A DNA stretch of 42,270 nt, taken from NCBI GenBank assembly GCA_018606725.1, contig JAGYID010000024.1, positions 1 to 42,270 on the forward strand. The letters are read 5' to 3'. The position numbers and the translations under genes are program-made. Shown here piece by piece: positions 1 to 7,958 of this stretch (its first letter is position 1; each line of letters opens with the position of its first letter). This DNA comes from Acidobacteriota bacterium. GTDB taxonomy: Bacteria > Acidobacteriota > Polarisedimenticolia > Gp22-AA2. The notes beneath the pieces were generated by a model. The model ran no database searches, was not told where the DNA came from, and saw only the letters and a list, made by a program, of their open reading frames with translations.

Positions 1-104
1 ACGAGGGCGAATATCGGGCATATTCAACCGAGGAGCAACGCAGCGGGCCGGGATGCAGCGACCGCCGAACGTAACAAGACTTCGGGGACGCGACACTAGT
101 CCCG

Positions 105-536
105 CTACGAGCCTGTCCGAGTATTGGGCTGGGCCGCGCCCGGACGCGGAGCGACGAGCAGCGCGTAGATCAGCACCGCCAGCCCGATGAACAACGGGAT
201 GAGGCCGACGGTCCAGACCGGCCTATCCTCGTGAACCATCGCCCCGAGGAACACCGCCACGCCCAGCCCGACCGCCGTCGTGATCAGTCCGCCGAGCTTC
301 AGTCCCTCGCGGCGACGGCGCAGCCGGGCGGCCTCCTCCTCGTGCAGCATCGCCAGCACCGCCTGGCCACTGGCCCCCGACGCCTCGGCCACCTTCTTGA
401 GAACCTCGGCACGGTAGTAGGCCTCCCGCTCCCGGCGCCGTTGCTCCCCCCAGGAGGCGATCGCCAGGAAGGTGAACAGCGCCACGGCACCCACGATCGG
501 GATCATCATTCCGAAAATCGCGTTAAAGTCGATCAT
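105..536 (-). CDS. Small membrane protein of unknown function (DUF6249-like, tentative)
   Basis: Encodes about 143 residues. A hydrophobic segment lies near residues 8-25 (start MIDFNAIFGMM), followed by a charged, probably helical stretch rich in Arg, Glu and Lys (EQRRREREAYYRAEVLKKV). Two more hydrophobic segments follow at about 75-95 and 103-122. The start at 536 was chosen because GGAGG (546-550) sits 9 bases upstream; the same frame stays open further upstream without coding support. The layout of one membrane segment, a charged region with an 'EASG' turn, then two membrane segments resembles the DUF6249 type, but this is recalled, not tested. The last ten or so residues are encoded by a dispersed repeat (115-149), so the natural C terminus may have been altered. 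It is divergent from the sigma factor gene. No function can be assigned. Confidence 0.6.
   Translation of the reverse strand: MIDFNAIFGMMIPIVGAVALFTFLAIASWGEQRRREREAYYRAEVLKKVAEASGASGQAVLAMLHEEEAARLRRRREGLKLGGLITTAVGLGVAVFLGAMVHEDRPVWTVGLIPLFIGLAVLIYALLVAPRPGAAQPNTRTGS
115..149. repeat. Dispersed short repeat, copy A
   Basis: Begins GTCCGAGTATTGGGCTGGG and ends CGGACGCGG. It matches copy B (5713-5745) except for two substitutions and a two-base indel, and shares its core with copy C (34182-34217). This copy lies inside the 3' end of the minus-strand membrane protein gene and encodes its last residues (PNTRTGS). Confidence 0.6.
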
Positions 537-655
537 CGATCTCGACCTCCATGTCGAATCGGGAGCGATCTCCCGGTCGGGCGCTATCAACGGCCGCGCA
601 TGGCCGCCGGAGCGTCCCCCCTGTCCGACCGGTCTGACGCCGGCGCGGCCCGGCC

Positions 656-681
656 GGTTGCATCGTTTGTAGAATGCAACC
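656..681. promoter_or_regulatory. Perfect inverted repeat upstream of the ECF sigma gene
   Basis: GGTTGCAT (656-663) and ATGCAACC (674-681) form a perfect 8-base inverted repeat with a 10-base spacer. The sequence TAGAAT (670-675), five of six matches to a -10 box, overlaps the right arm. The element ends 42 bases before the sigma factor start codon. It may be an operator or part of the promoter; no convincing -35 is visible. Confidence 0.4.
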
Positions 682-723
682 TGGGGCGCCGCGACCGCGT
701 CCAACCGTGGGGACAGGAGCCGG

Positions 724-1287
724 GTGAAGGCGGAACAGGATGCGCTCGACGTACGACGGGTGCTCGCGGGGGAGACTGCCGCCTTCGAGGCGATCGTCCG
801 TCGCTGGCAGGGGCCGCTGGTCAACCTGGCGTACCGCTTCTGCCGCGACCGCGGGCGGGCGGAGGAGATGGCCCAGGACGCGTTCCTCAAGATCTTCAAC
901 GCCCTGCCGACGTGGCGCGGCGATGCCGCCTTCTCGACCTGGATGTTCGCCACCGTCATGAACCTGTATCGTTCCAGCCTGAGACGAATGGCGCCGCCTA
1001 CGGTGCCGCTGGATGCCGCGGCCGGGCTCGCCGACCCCCGCACCGGTCACGGCCTGTTCGAGGACGAGGATCGGCGTGAGGCGATCCGCCGGGCGGTCGG
1101 GGCGCTCCCGTACCGCTACCGCGACGCCATCACCCTGTTCTATTTCTTCGAAATGGACGTGCAGGCCGCAGCCCGGGCCCTGAGCCTTCCGGAGGGGACC
1201 GTCAAGGCCCGGCTGCACCGGGGCCGCGCGCTGTTGCGGCGCCGCCTGGCCGGTCTGTGGGCGGCGCCGGCGGTCGAGGAGGCATGA
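724..1287 (+). CDS. RNA polymerase sigma factor, ECF (sigma-70) family
   Basis: A 187-residue ECF sigma factor, which would direct RNA polymerase to a dedicated set of promoters. Region 2 spans about residues 30-87, with the core-binding and -10 recognition stretch around RAEEMAQDAFLKIFNAL and FSTWMFATVMNL. Region 4 spans about 125-175, with the helix-turn-helix around LPEGTVKARLHRGRALLRR. There is no extra C-terminal domain. The start is GTG at 724, with AGGAG (715-719) 4 bases upstream. The stop overlaps an ATG of the next gene, as is usual for sigma/anti-sigma pairs. An inverted repeat lies just upstream. The cognate stimulus cannot be read from sequence. Confidence 0.92.
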   Translation: MKAEQDALDVRRVLAGETAAFEAIVRRWQGPLVNLAYRFCRDRGRAEEMAQDAFLKIFNALPTWRGDAAFSTWMFATVMNLYRSSLRRMAPPTVPLDAAAGLADPRTGHGLFEDEDRREAIRRAVGALPYRYRDAITLFYFFEMDVQAAARALSLPEGTVKARLHRGRALLRRRLAGLWAAPAVEEA

Positions 1288-1289
1288 CG

Positions 1290-1676
1290 ATGGACGACCT
1301 GGATCGGATCCTCTCGACCGAGATCCGCCTGACGCCCTCTCCGGAGTTCACCATCACGGTCATGGCGGCGGTCCATCGCCGGGCCGACGCGCCGCCGCCC
1401 CTGCCGTTCCCCTGGCGCCGGGGGGCGCTCGGCGGCGGACTCTGCCTGGCCCTCACCCTCGGGACCCTGCTGCTCGCGGCGCTGCTCCCGGTCGTTTCCG
1501 GCGTCGCACCGTCGGGAGGGGCCACCGGCTGGACCGCCGGCGGCGCCGGGGCCGCCGCGGCGCTCCTGCGCGCCCGGTTCGTCGCCTGGCCGCCGACCGC
1601 CCCGGCCCTGCTCCTGCTGTCGCTCGCCGGCAGCTACCTCGCGATCCGCCTGTCGCTGCGACCCGCCCGGGAGTAA
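1290..1676 (+). CDS. Putative membrane anti-sigma factor
   Basis: Encodes about 128 residues: a short acidic cytoplasmic N terminus (MDDLDRILSTEIRLTPSPEF) and two hydrophobic segments (about residues 48-70 and 105-122) separated by a Gly/Ala-rich loop. It follows the ECF sigma factor directly. Two ATG codons are possible. The one at 1284 overlaps the sigma stop but lies 1 base from GAGGAGG (1276-1282). The one at 1290 lies 7 bases from GGAGG and is preferred. The short pre-membrane segment could hold the sigma factor at the membrane. No zinc-binding HxxxCxxC motif is present, so it is not a ZAS-type anti-sigma. The role is inferred from position and topology. Confidence 0.6.
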   Translation: MDDLDRILSTEIRLTPSPEFTITVMAAVHRRADAPPPLPFPWRRGALGGGLCLALTLGTLLLAALLPVVSGVAPSGGATGWTAGGAGAAAALLRARFVAWPPTAPALLLLSLAGSYLAIRLSLRPARE

Positions 1677-1685
1677 TCTGGGCCG

Positions 1686-2918
1686 GTGCGGGCCGGCTCC
1701 GATCGCGTCATTCTCCATCTCGATATGGACGCGTTCTACGCGGCGGTCGAGGTCCGCGCCTGCCCGTCCCTGGCCGGCAGGCCGCTGATCATCGGCCACC
1801 CGGGCCGGCGGGGCGTCGTGTCCACCTGTTCGTACGAAGCGCGGACCTACGGGGTGCGCTCCGCCATGCCGTCGGTGACCGCCATGCGTCTCTGCCCGCA
1901 GGCCGTCTGGATGCCGGTGCGGATGGGCCTCTACGTCGAGGAGTCGCGGGCGATCGCGGCGATTCTCGCGGAGGTCACGCCGGCTCTCGAGCCGTTGTCG
2001 ATCGACGAGGCGTTTCTCGACCTGATCGGCGTGGCCACGGCGCTCAACGACGGCCGCGTGGTCGAGTCACTCGCCGACGGCCGGCGGGTCGCCGCCCGCC
2101 TCAAGGAGCGCATCAGGAACGAGCGCCAGCTGACCGCTTCGATCGGCGTCGCCCCGAACAAGTTCCTGGCCAAGATCGCCTCCGACCTGGAGAAGCCCGA
2201 CGGCCTGGTGGTCCTGCCGGCCGCGGATATCCCGACGCGTCTCTGGCCGTTGCCGGTGGCGCGGTTGTGGGGGGTCGGCCCGCGCACGGCGCCCCGGCTG
2301 CAGGGCGCCGGGATCCGGACCATCGGCGATCTGGCGCGCGCCGATCGGCGGACCCTGGCGCGGCTGGTCGGCGCCGACGCGGCCGTCCATCTTCAAGAGT
2401 TGGCGCGCGGCGAGGACGACCGGCCGGTCGAGCCGCGCCGCGACGCCAGGTCGGTCTCGGAGGAGCGGACCTATGGCGATGATCTGCGCGATCCCGATGC
2501 GATCGACCGGGCCCTGCTGGCGCGCGCCGAGGGGGTGGCCCGCCAGCTGCGCCGCGACCGGCTGGCCGGACGCACGATCAGGATCAAGGTCCGCACCGGC
2601 GACTTCACAACCTGGACGCGGGCCGCGACGCTGCCGGCCCCGACCGATCTCGCCGAGGTGATCGTGCGCGCCGCCCGCGCGCTGCTCCGCGATCGGATCC
2701 GGCTCGGCAGCGCGGGGGTCCGGCTGCTCGGCGTCGGCGTCAGCGGGCTCGCCGCGGCCGGCGCCGGGCAGGGCGCGCTGTTCCCCGAACCCGGCGAGGA
2801 GCGCGCCCGCCGGGTCGCCCTCGCCGCCGACGCGGTGCGCGACAGGCTCGGCGACGGCGCCATCACCCGCGCCCGGCTGCTGCGGCGCCCGGCAGGGCGT
2901 CGGCCAGCAGGTCGATGA
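1686..2918 (+). CDS. dinB: DNA polymerase IV (Y-family translesion polymerase)
   Basis: Encodes 410 residues, longer than E. coli DinB (351). Y-family polymerase that copies damaged DNA with low fidelity. Catalytic carboxylates are visible: Asp13 in HLDMDAFYAAVE and Asp107-Glu108 in SIDEAFLDL. The steric-gate region FYAAVE and the CSYEARTYGVRSAMP finger motif are present. Helix-hairpin-helix thumb residues lie around 195-235 and the little-finger domain around 250-360. The last 40 or so residues are Arg/Ala-rich and replace the usual beta-clamp peptide region; no clear clamp-binding motif is seen. The GTG start lies 9 bases after the putative anti-sigma stop, suggesting co-transcription with the ECF pair. 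The 3' end overlaps the convergent lhgO gene by 56 bases. Confidence 0.95.
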   Translation: MRAGSDRVILHLDMDAFYAAVEVRACPSLAGRPLIIGHPGRRGVVSTCSYEARTYGVRSAMPSVTAMRLCPQAVWMPVRMGLYVEESRAIAAILAEVTPALEPLSIDEAFLDLIGVATALNDGRVVESLADGRRVAARLKERIRNERQLTASIGVAPNKFLAKIASDLEKPDGLVVLPAADIPTRLWPLPVARLWGVGPRTAPRLQGAGIRTIGDLARADRRTLARLVGADAAVHLQELARGEDDRPVEPRRDARSVSEERTYGDDLRDPDAIDRALLARAEGVARQLRRDRLAGRTIRIKVRTGDFTTWTRAATLPAPTDLAEVIVRAARALLRDRIRLGSAGVRLLGVGVSGLAAAGAGQGALFPEPGEERARRVALAADAVRDRLGDGAITRARLLRRPAGRRPAGR

Positions 2919-4134
2919 TGTGCCGGCCGATGACGATCGAGGCGGTGGCCGCGGGCGATGGGACGTTGAGCACGTGGACCATACCGGCCGCGCGGACGAT
3001 CCGGAAATCGGCGAGCAGCCGGCCGCCGCGGTCGACCGCCTGGGCCCGCACGCCCGTGCCGCCCCGGACCAGGTCGGCGGGGACGAGATCGGGAAGGAAC
3101 CGCTGCACCGAGCGGGCGAACGCCGCCCGGCTCAGGGAGCGTCGCGCCTCCGCCAGTCCGGTCCGCCAGAAGCGCGCGGCCATTCCCCAGAAGCCGGGGT
3201 CGAGGAGCATCCGCGCCGCCTCGGCGAGGCTCACGTCGCCGCGGCGATACCCCTCCCGCTTCCACGCCAGGACGGCGTTCGGACCGGCTTCCACGAGGCC
3301 GTGGACCGTGCGCGTCAGGTGGATGCCGAGGAACGGGAAGCGGGGATCCGGCACCGGGTAGATCAGCGCCCTGACCAGGTGCCGCCGCCCGGGAACGACT
3401 TCGAAGTATTCGCCGCGGAACGGCACGATGGCGCAGTCGATGTCGGCTCCGGCCATCCGGGCGACCGTGTCACTGTGCAATCCGGCGCAGTTGACGATCA
3501 GGCGGGCGGCGAAGGCGCCGGACGTGGTTTCGACGACGGTGTCACGATCGCCGCCGCCGCCGCCGCCCGCCGCGCCGCGGCCGGTGCCGGCCCCCCGGAT
3601 ACCGATGACCGCCGCCCCGGTCCGGATCACGCCACCGGACGCGGTCACGATTTCGGCAAAGGCCCGGCTGACCGCCTGAAAGTCGGTGACCGCCGTCCCG
3701 GGGACGTGTAACGCCCGCAGGCCCCGACAGCAGGGCTCGATCTCCCGCAGCAGCTCCGGGCCGATCAGCGCCAGGCCCGGCACGCCGTTGGCGGCGCCGC
3801 GGCGCATCAATTCCTCGAGGCCCGGCAGCTCGCGCTCGGCGGTCGCCACCACGACCTTGCCGCAGACCGCGTGCGGCAGGCCGCGCTCGCGGCAGAAGGC
3901 CAGCAGCGCGGCCGCCCCTTCCACGGCGAGCCGCGCCTTCAGCGATCCGGGGCGGTAGTACAGGCCGGAGTGAACCACCCCGCTGTTGTGGCCGGTCTGG
4001 TGCGTCCCGACGCGGTCTTCCTTCTCGACCACCAGCAGCCGCGCACCGGGGGCGCGGCGCGCCGCCTCCATCGCCGTCGCCAGCCCGACGATGCCGGCGC
4101 CAATGACGACCAGGTCGAAGCGCGGCGTGGTCAT
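2863..4134 (-). CDS. lhgO: L-2-hydroxyglutarate oxidase
   Basis: A 423-residue FAD-dependent oxidoreductase of the DAO superfamily. LhgO oxidises L-2-hydroxyglutarate to 2-oxoglutarate, recovering a by-product of the TCA cycle or lysine breakdown. The FAD-binding GAGIVG motif (12-17), the acidic end of the Rossmann fold (VVEKED) and the family signature HQTGHNSGVVHSGLYY (45-60) are all visible. A glycine-rich insertion (about 181-198, six consecutive Gly) looks like low-complexity expansion in a loop. Transcribed convergently with dinB, with which it overlaps 56 bases. Upstream, 111 bases separate it from the divergent secreted Asp-box protein. The ribosome-binding site is weak. Confidence 0.93.
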   Translation of the reverse strand: MTTPRFDLVVIGAGIVGLATAMEAARRAPGARLLVVEKEDRVGTHQTGHNSGVVHSGLYYRPGSLKARLAVEGAAALLAFCRERGLPHAVCGKVVVATAERELPGLEELMRRGAANGVPGLALIGPELLREIEPCCRGLRALHVPGTAVTDFQAVSRAFAEIVTASGGVIRTGAAVIGIRGAGTGRGAAGGGGGGDRDTVVETTSGAFAARLIVNCAGLHSDTVARMAGADIDCAIVPFRGEYFEVVPGRRHLVRALIYPVPDPRFPFLGIHLTRTVHGLVEAGPNAVLAWKREGYRRGDVSLAEAARMLLDPGFWGMAARFWRTGLAEARRSLSRAAFARSVQRFLPDLVPADLVRGGTGVRAQAVDRGGRLLADFRIVRAAGMVHVLNVPSPAATASIVIGRHIIDLLADALPGAAAAGRG

Positions 4135-4163
4135 CGCCGCGAATCACCAGTCGGCGATTGAGG

Positions 4164-4192
4164 TTGACGCCGCCGCCAGAGCGTCGTAAGAG
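4164..4192 (+). promoter_or_regulatory. Candidate sigma-70-type promoter of the Asp-box protein gene
   Basis: TTGACG (4164-4169) and TAAGAG (4187-4192) are separated by 17 bases and lie 53 bases before the start codon at 4246. The -35 matches consensus at five positions, the -10 at only three. The assignment is tentative. Confidence 0.35.
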
Positions 4193-4245
4193 ATCCCCAA
4201 ACGGCTCGCCGCGCCGTCCAAGCGTTCATCCCATTGGAGGTGCGC

Positions 4246-5706
4246 ATGAAGACCCTCTCAGGCCCGTCCGTCCCATTCGCGGCGCGGGCTCTTTCCGCCG
4301 CCGCCGTCCTGTTCGTCGCGGTCGTCCTGTTCGTGCCGGCGATTCTGCCCATCATGGTTGACGGGGTCGACGCCGCCCCGCGCAAGTATCGCAGCGTGCG
4401 CTTCGGCGTCGACCTCCGATTGGGTGGCGACGCCGGGGCGTACCAGAGCGAGCCGGCGATCGCCGTCAACCCGGCGAGCCCCGCGAACATGGTCGCCGCC
4501 TTCATCGACTACGCCGACAGGCCCCGCCAGGATCGGGTCCGCACCGTGGCCACGAACGATGGCGGCGCCACCTGGACCGCCAGCGCCGCCGCTCCCCAAC
4601 TGGACACGCGGAACGCCACCGCCGACCCGTCGGTCGCCGGTGACAGCGTCGGGACCTTGTACCACGCCTACCTCGAGTTCGGGGTGAACGCCAGCACGGC
4701 GAACGACGTCGACGTCGTGGTGGCCAGGTCCACCGACGGCGGCCGCACCTTCCCGACCTTCACCGTGGCGGCGGCCCACAGCGACACCGTGTCGTTCGAC
4801 AAGCCGTACATGACGGTGGACACCCAGCCCAAGAGCCCCTTCAAGGGGACGATCTACGTCGCCACCATGGACTTCTTCAGCGGCGTGAACGTGATCGTCT
4901 CGCGGGACGGCGCCGCGACCTGGTCGGCGCCGCTGCTCGTCGCCCCGTTTCCCTCAAACCCGACCGGCTTCAGCCAGTCGCCCCTGCCGGTGGTCGCTCC
5001 CGATGGCACGGCCTACGTCTTCTACGCCGAGTACGACTCGTTCCGCGAGCCGCGCGTGACCAGCATCCTCTACACCCGCTCCAGGGACGGCGGCTCGACC
5101 TGGAGCCCGGTCGCCGCGGTCGCCGCCAACTTGCCGAGCCCGGGGGAATTCACCCTGAAGAATGCCGACCCGGAATTCGGATCGACGCTTGGCCGCGGCG
5201 TGGAGGCCTTCTCTTTCCCGGCCGCCGCCATCGCCCCGAACGGCACGATCTTCGTCGTCTGGGTCGATTTCCCCCGCGGCTCCTGCCAGTTCCTCGGCGG
5301 CTCCCCCTCGCCCTGCACTGACGCCGACGTCCGGATGTCGGTGTCGAGGGACGGCGGCAGGAGCTGGAGCGCGCCGGTCAAGCTGAGCGACGACACCGGC
5401 GCGACCGACCAGTTCTTCCCCTGGATTGCCACGCACCCCGACGGCCTCGCCAGCATCATGTGGCTCGATCGGCGGCTCGACTCGCGCAACATCGACTACG
5501 ACGTCTTCTATACCAATACCTACGACGGAAAGACTTTCCTGCCCAATGTCCGGGTCAACATGCTGCCGTCGCTTCTCGGAGCGCTGCACTGGATCGGCGA
5601 CTACCAGGGGATGGCGGCCACCGCCGACGGCGTCTTCCCGATCTGGAACGACGCCCGCAGCGGCAGCCCGGCGGTGTTCTTCGCCCGCGGCACGCTCGGG
5701 CCGTAG
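4246..5706 (+). CDS. Secreted Asp-box (BNR repeat) protein with sialidase-like fold
   Basis: Encodes 486 residues. The N terminus has a signal peptide: MKTL, a hydrophobic run to about residue 35, and a likely cleavage near VDAAP. The mature part carries at least five Asp-box motifs of the form S/T-x-D-G-G-x-T/S-W, at about residues 103-110 (TNDGGATW), 162-169, 219-226 (SRDGAATW), 279-286 and 367-374. These mark a six-bladed propeller as in sialidases and related exported proteins. No Arg triad or FRIP motif typical of true sialidases is evident, so the enzymatic role is open. The ATG at 4246 was chosen because TTGGAGG (4234-4240) is 5 bases upstream. A dispersed repeat follows the stop. Confidence 0.85.
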   Translation: MKTLSGPSVPFAARALSAAAVLFVAVVLFVPAILPIMVDGVDAAPRKYRSVRFGVDLRLGGDAGAYQSEPAIAVNPASPANMVAAFIDYADRPRQDRVRTVATNDGGATWTASAAAPQLDTRNATADPSVAGDSVGTLYHAYLEFGVNASTANDVDVVVARSTDGGRTFPTFTVAAAHSDTVSFDKPYMTVDTQPKSPFKGTIYVATMDFFSGVNVIVSRDGAATWSAPLLVAPFPSNPTGFSQSPLPVVAPDGTAYVFYAEYDSFREPRVTSILYTRSRDGGSTWSPVAAVAANLPSPGEFTLKNADPEFGSTLGRGVEAFSFPAAAIAPNGTIFVVWVDFPRGSCQFLGGSPSPCTDADVRMSVSRDGGRSWSAPVKLSDDTGATDQFFPWIATHPDGLASIMWLDRRLDSRNIDYDVFYTNTYDGKTFLPNVRVNMLPSLLGALHWIGDYQGMAATADGVFPIWNDARSGSPAVFFARGTLGP

Positions 5707-5712
5707 CAGCGG

Positions 5713-5745
5713 GTCCGAGTATTCGGCCGGGCCGCGCGGACGCGG
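5713..5745. repeat. Dispersed short repeat, copy B
   Basis: Begins GTCCGAGTATTCGGCCGGG and ends CGGACGCGG, 6 bases after the stop of the Asp-box gene and just beyond the convergent cbiX stop. A weak hairpin adjoins it: GCGGGG (5742-5747) pairs with CCCCGC (5757-5762), without a T tract. It is the closest relative of copy A (115-149) and shares GAGTATTCGGCCGGG with copy C (34182-34217). Confidence 0.65.
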
Positions 5746-5752
5746 GGGGGGT

Positions 5753-6154
5753 TCAGCCCCGCACCGCCTCCGTGGCGAGATCGCGCAGCAGCAGGGCGAA
5801 GCGGGGGTCGTCGCCGATCGTCGGCAGGACTTCGACGACCAGCTCCGGAAACCGCGCCCGCACGGCGGCGGCCTGCGCCGGGATGTCGCGGTCGACGTGG
5901 GCGCCGCCGGCCATGAACAGGGGGAGGAGCCGGAGCCGCCTGACGCCGTCGCGCGCCGCCTCCCCGGCGGCTTCCATGAGCGTCGGCGGGATGAGCTCCA
6001 GGCAGGCGAGTCGCACCGCCCCCGCCCCCAGCTCGCCGATCAGGGCCGCGGTCAGGCGGTCGAACGGCTCGCGCCAGCGCGGGTCGCGGCTGCCGTGCAC
6101 GACCAGGATCAGCCGGGTGGCCCCGGCGGGCGGGGTCTGTCGCGACGGGCGCAT
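5753..6154 (-). CDS. cbiX: Sirohydrochlorin chelatase-like protein (CbiX, short form)
   Basis: A 133-residue single-domain chelatase of the CbiX/SirB type, which inserts cobalt or iron into sirohydrochlorin for cobalamin or siroheme synthesis. Both metal-binding histidines are visible: His20 in LILVVHGSRDPRW and His86 in PLFMAGGAHVDRDIP. The length fits the short CbiX form, which acts as a dimer, rather than the two-domain bacterial form. No other tetrapyrrole gene is nearby, so the metal cannot be told from context. It is divergent from the oxidoreductase with only 23 bases between start codons, and convergent with the Asp-box gene. Confidence 0.88.
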   Translation of the reverse strand: MRPSRQTPPAGATRLILVVHGSRDPRWREPFDRLTAALIGELGAGAVRLACLELIPPTLMEAAGEAARDGVRRLRLLPLFMAGGAHVDRDIPAQAAAVRARFPELVVEVLPTIGDDPRFALLLRDLATEAVRG

Positions 6155-6177
6155 GGTGCGGATATACTACGCGCTCC

Positions 6178-7242
6178 ATGCGCCCCGTCGAACAGTCCTG
6201 TTACTGGATGGCGACCCGCGCCCGCCAGGCCGGCCCGCCCTGGAGCGGCCGGCGCGAGGCCGACATCGCCATCATCGGGGCCGGCTTCACCGGGCTGTGG
6301 ACGGCGAACACCCTCAAGCGGCTCGAGCCGAAGACCGACGTCGTCGTGCTCGAGCAGGGGCTCGCCGCCTACGGCGCCTCCGGGCGCAACGCCGGCATGC
6401 TGGTCGAGTCGGTCGATCACTCCCATTCGCTGGCGGTGCAGCATTTCGGCTGGGATGAGGCGAAACGCCTGGCGCGGCTCGGGGCGGAGAACCTCGATGC
6501 GCTGGTCGGCTTTCTCGACGAGCGCGGCATCGACTGCGACCTGGAGCGGACCGGGCAGCTGCACGTGGCGCTGACGCCGGCGCACCTCGAGGAGATGCGC
6601 GCCGCCATGGACACCGCGCGGCGGCTGGGCATCGATGACGGCCGGCTGCTGAGCGCCGCGGAGACGCGCGCCGAGGTGCACTGCGATCGCTATCTGGGCG
6701 GCACGTTCAACCCCCGCTGCGGCATCCTCAATCCGGTGAAGCTGGTCGAGGGGCTCAGGCGGGAGGCGGAGCGCGCCGGCGTGGCCGTCTTCGAACGGAC
6801 CAGGGTCGAGAGCATCCGCGCCGACGGCGCCGGCGTCAGTGTGAAGACGCGGGCGGAGGGCGACGGCGGGGCGCCCGGGGAAGTGCGCGCCCGCAAGGTC
6901 ATCCTGGCGACCAATGCCTACACGCACCACCTCGTCCCGCGCCTGCGGCACCGCTTCCTGCCGCTGTACGACTACATCCTGGTGAGCGAGCCGTTGACGG
7001 CCGGACAGATGGCGGCGATCGGCTGGCAGCGCCGGCAGGGGGTCGCCGACGTCCGCACCTTCTTCAAGTATTACAGACTGACGGCCGACAATCGGATCCT
7101 GTGGGGCACCAGCGAAGCGGCCTACTACCGCGGCAACCGGGTCGACCGGTCGTGCGACCACTCCGAGAAGCACTACGCCGAGCTGCGCGACAGCTTCGTC
7201 CGGCATTTCCCGGCGCTGCGCGATCTGCAGTTCCCCTCATGG
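6178..7242 (+). pseudogene. FAD-dependent oxidoreductase (DAO family), C-terminally broken
   Basis: The first 355 or so codons encode a DAO-family flavoprotein. Visible are the FAD-binding motif IIGAGFTGLWTA, the acidic strand end (VVVLEQG) and the YGASGRNAGM region. A middle part ends in ILWGTSEAAYYRGNR and RHFPALRDLQFPSW. Relatives then continue with a conserved W-G-G-P region and a GxSGHG FAD-closing motif over about 100-125 residues. Here that part is absent from all three forward frames. The same frame stays open to 8016 but runs out of frame through yfiR and gives Arg/Pro-rich nonsense. A deletion, frameshift or assembly join near 7242 would explain this. The product is probably inactive. 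Start and fold are sure; the exact end is not. Confidence 0.7.
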
Positions 7243-7342
7243 GCGGATGACGACGTTCCGTCCCCACGGAACGCTGGCCCTCGCCGGTCAGGACGTCACG
7301 CAGTGACCAGGGTCGTCCTGGTCATCGAGGTGGGGGGCTGGT

Positions 7343-7957
7343 CTGGTCGTCGCGGCGCGCGTCCGAACGAGGGTACTCCTGGGGACTGCCGTCCTCACCG
7401 CGGTGGTGAGCGCCGGCGTGACCGCCGGCGTGGCCGCCCCGCCCGACCGCGCCGCCGAGCCGGCCTGGTCCCCCGCCCTCGAGCACCAGGTGAAGATCGG
7501 GTTCCTGTACAACTTCGCCAAGTTCGTCGAATGGCCGATCGACGCGTTTCCCGAACCCGGCGCGCCGCTGACCATCTCCATCCTCGGCGGCGATCCGTTC
7601 TGCGACAGCCTCGAGCGCTCGCTGCAGGGAAAGACCGTCAACGGCCGCGTCATCGCCGTCCGGCGCCTGCGCCGGGTCGATCCGCAGGACCCCGGGCAGA
7701 TCCTGTTCATCGGTCCCTCGGTCGGCAAGGAGGCCGGCCCGGTGCTGGCCAGCCTGCGCACCGTGCCGGTTCTGACCGTCGGCGACATGGCGGAGTTCGC
7801 CGCTCTGGGCGGCGTGATCAACTTCACCATCGAGGATCACAAGGTCCGCTTCGAGATCAACCTCGACGCGGCCGAGCGCGCCCATCTCCGGGTCAGCTCG
7901 CAGCTCCTGACGGTCGCGAAGATCGTGCGGGAGCCGTCCCGGGCGGGGGGGCGCTGA
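7343..7957 (+). CDS. YfiR-family periplasmic regulator
   Basis: YfiR domain (formerly DUF4154), a small periplasmic repressor fold that in Pseudomonas binds the periplasmic domain of the cyclase YfiN. The hallmark KIGFLYNFAKFVEWP lies near the mature N terminus, and the domain runs to the stop. The frame is open from 7307. It encodes a good signal peptide (basic RVRTR, hydrophobic VLLGTAVLTAVV, then GVAA) that lies largely upstream of the first canonical start, GTG at 7403. The only plausible initiation codon before it is CTG at 7343, with GAGGTGGGGG just upstream; alternatively the true start was lost in the rearrangement that broke the preceding gene. The stop is one base before the histidine kinase ATG, so the two are translationally linked. 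Confidence 0.85.
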   Translation: MVVAARVRTRVLLGTAVLTAVVSAGVTAGVAAPPDRAAEPAWSPALEHQVKIGFLYNFAKFVEWPIDAFPEPGAPLTISILGGDPFCDSLERSLQGKTVNGRVIAVRRLRRVDPQDPGQILFIGPSVGKEAGPVLASLRTVPVLTVGDMAEFAALGGVINFTIEDHKVRFEINLDAAERAHLRVSSQLLTVAKIVREPSRAGGR

Positions 7958-7958
7958 C

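Noticed and set aside
1-104. A gene fragment at the left edge
   Set aside because: No open frame with coding character or motif can be supported in these 104 bases.
4246-5706. Calling the Asp-box protein a sialidase
   Set aside because: Asp boxes give the fold only; the Arg triad and FRIP motif of sialidases are not evident.
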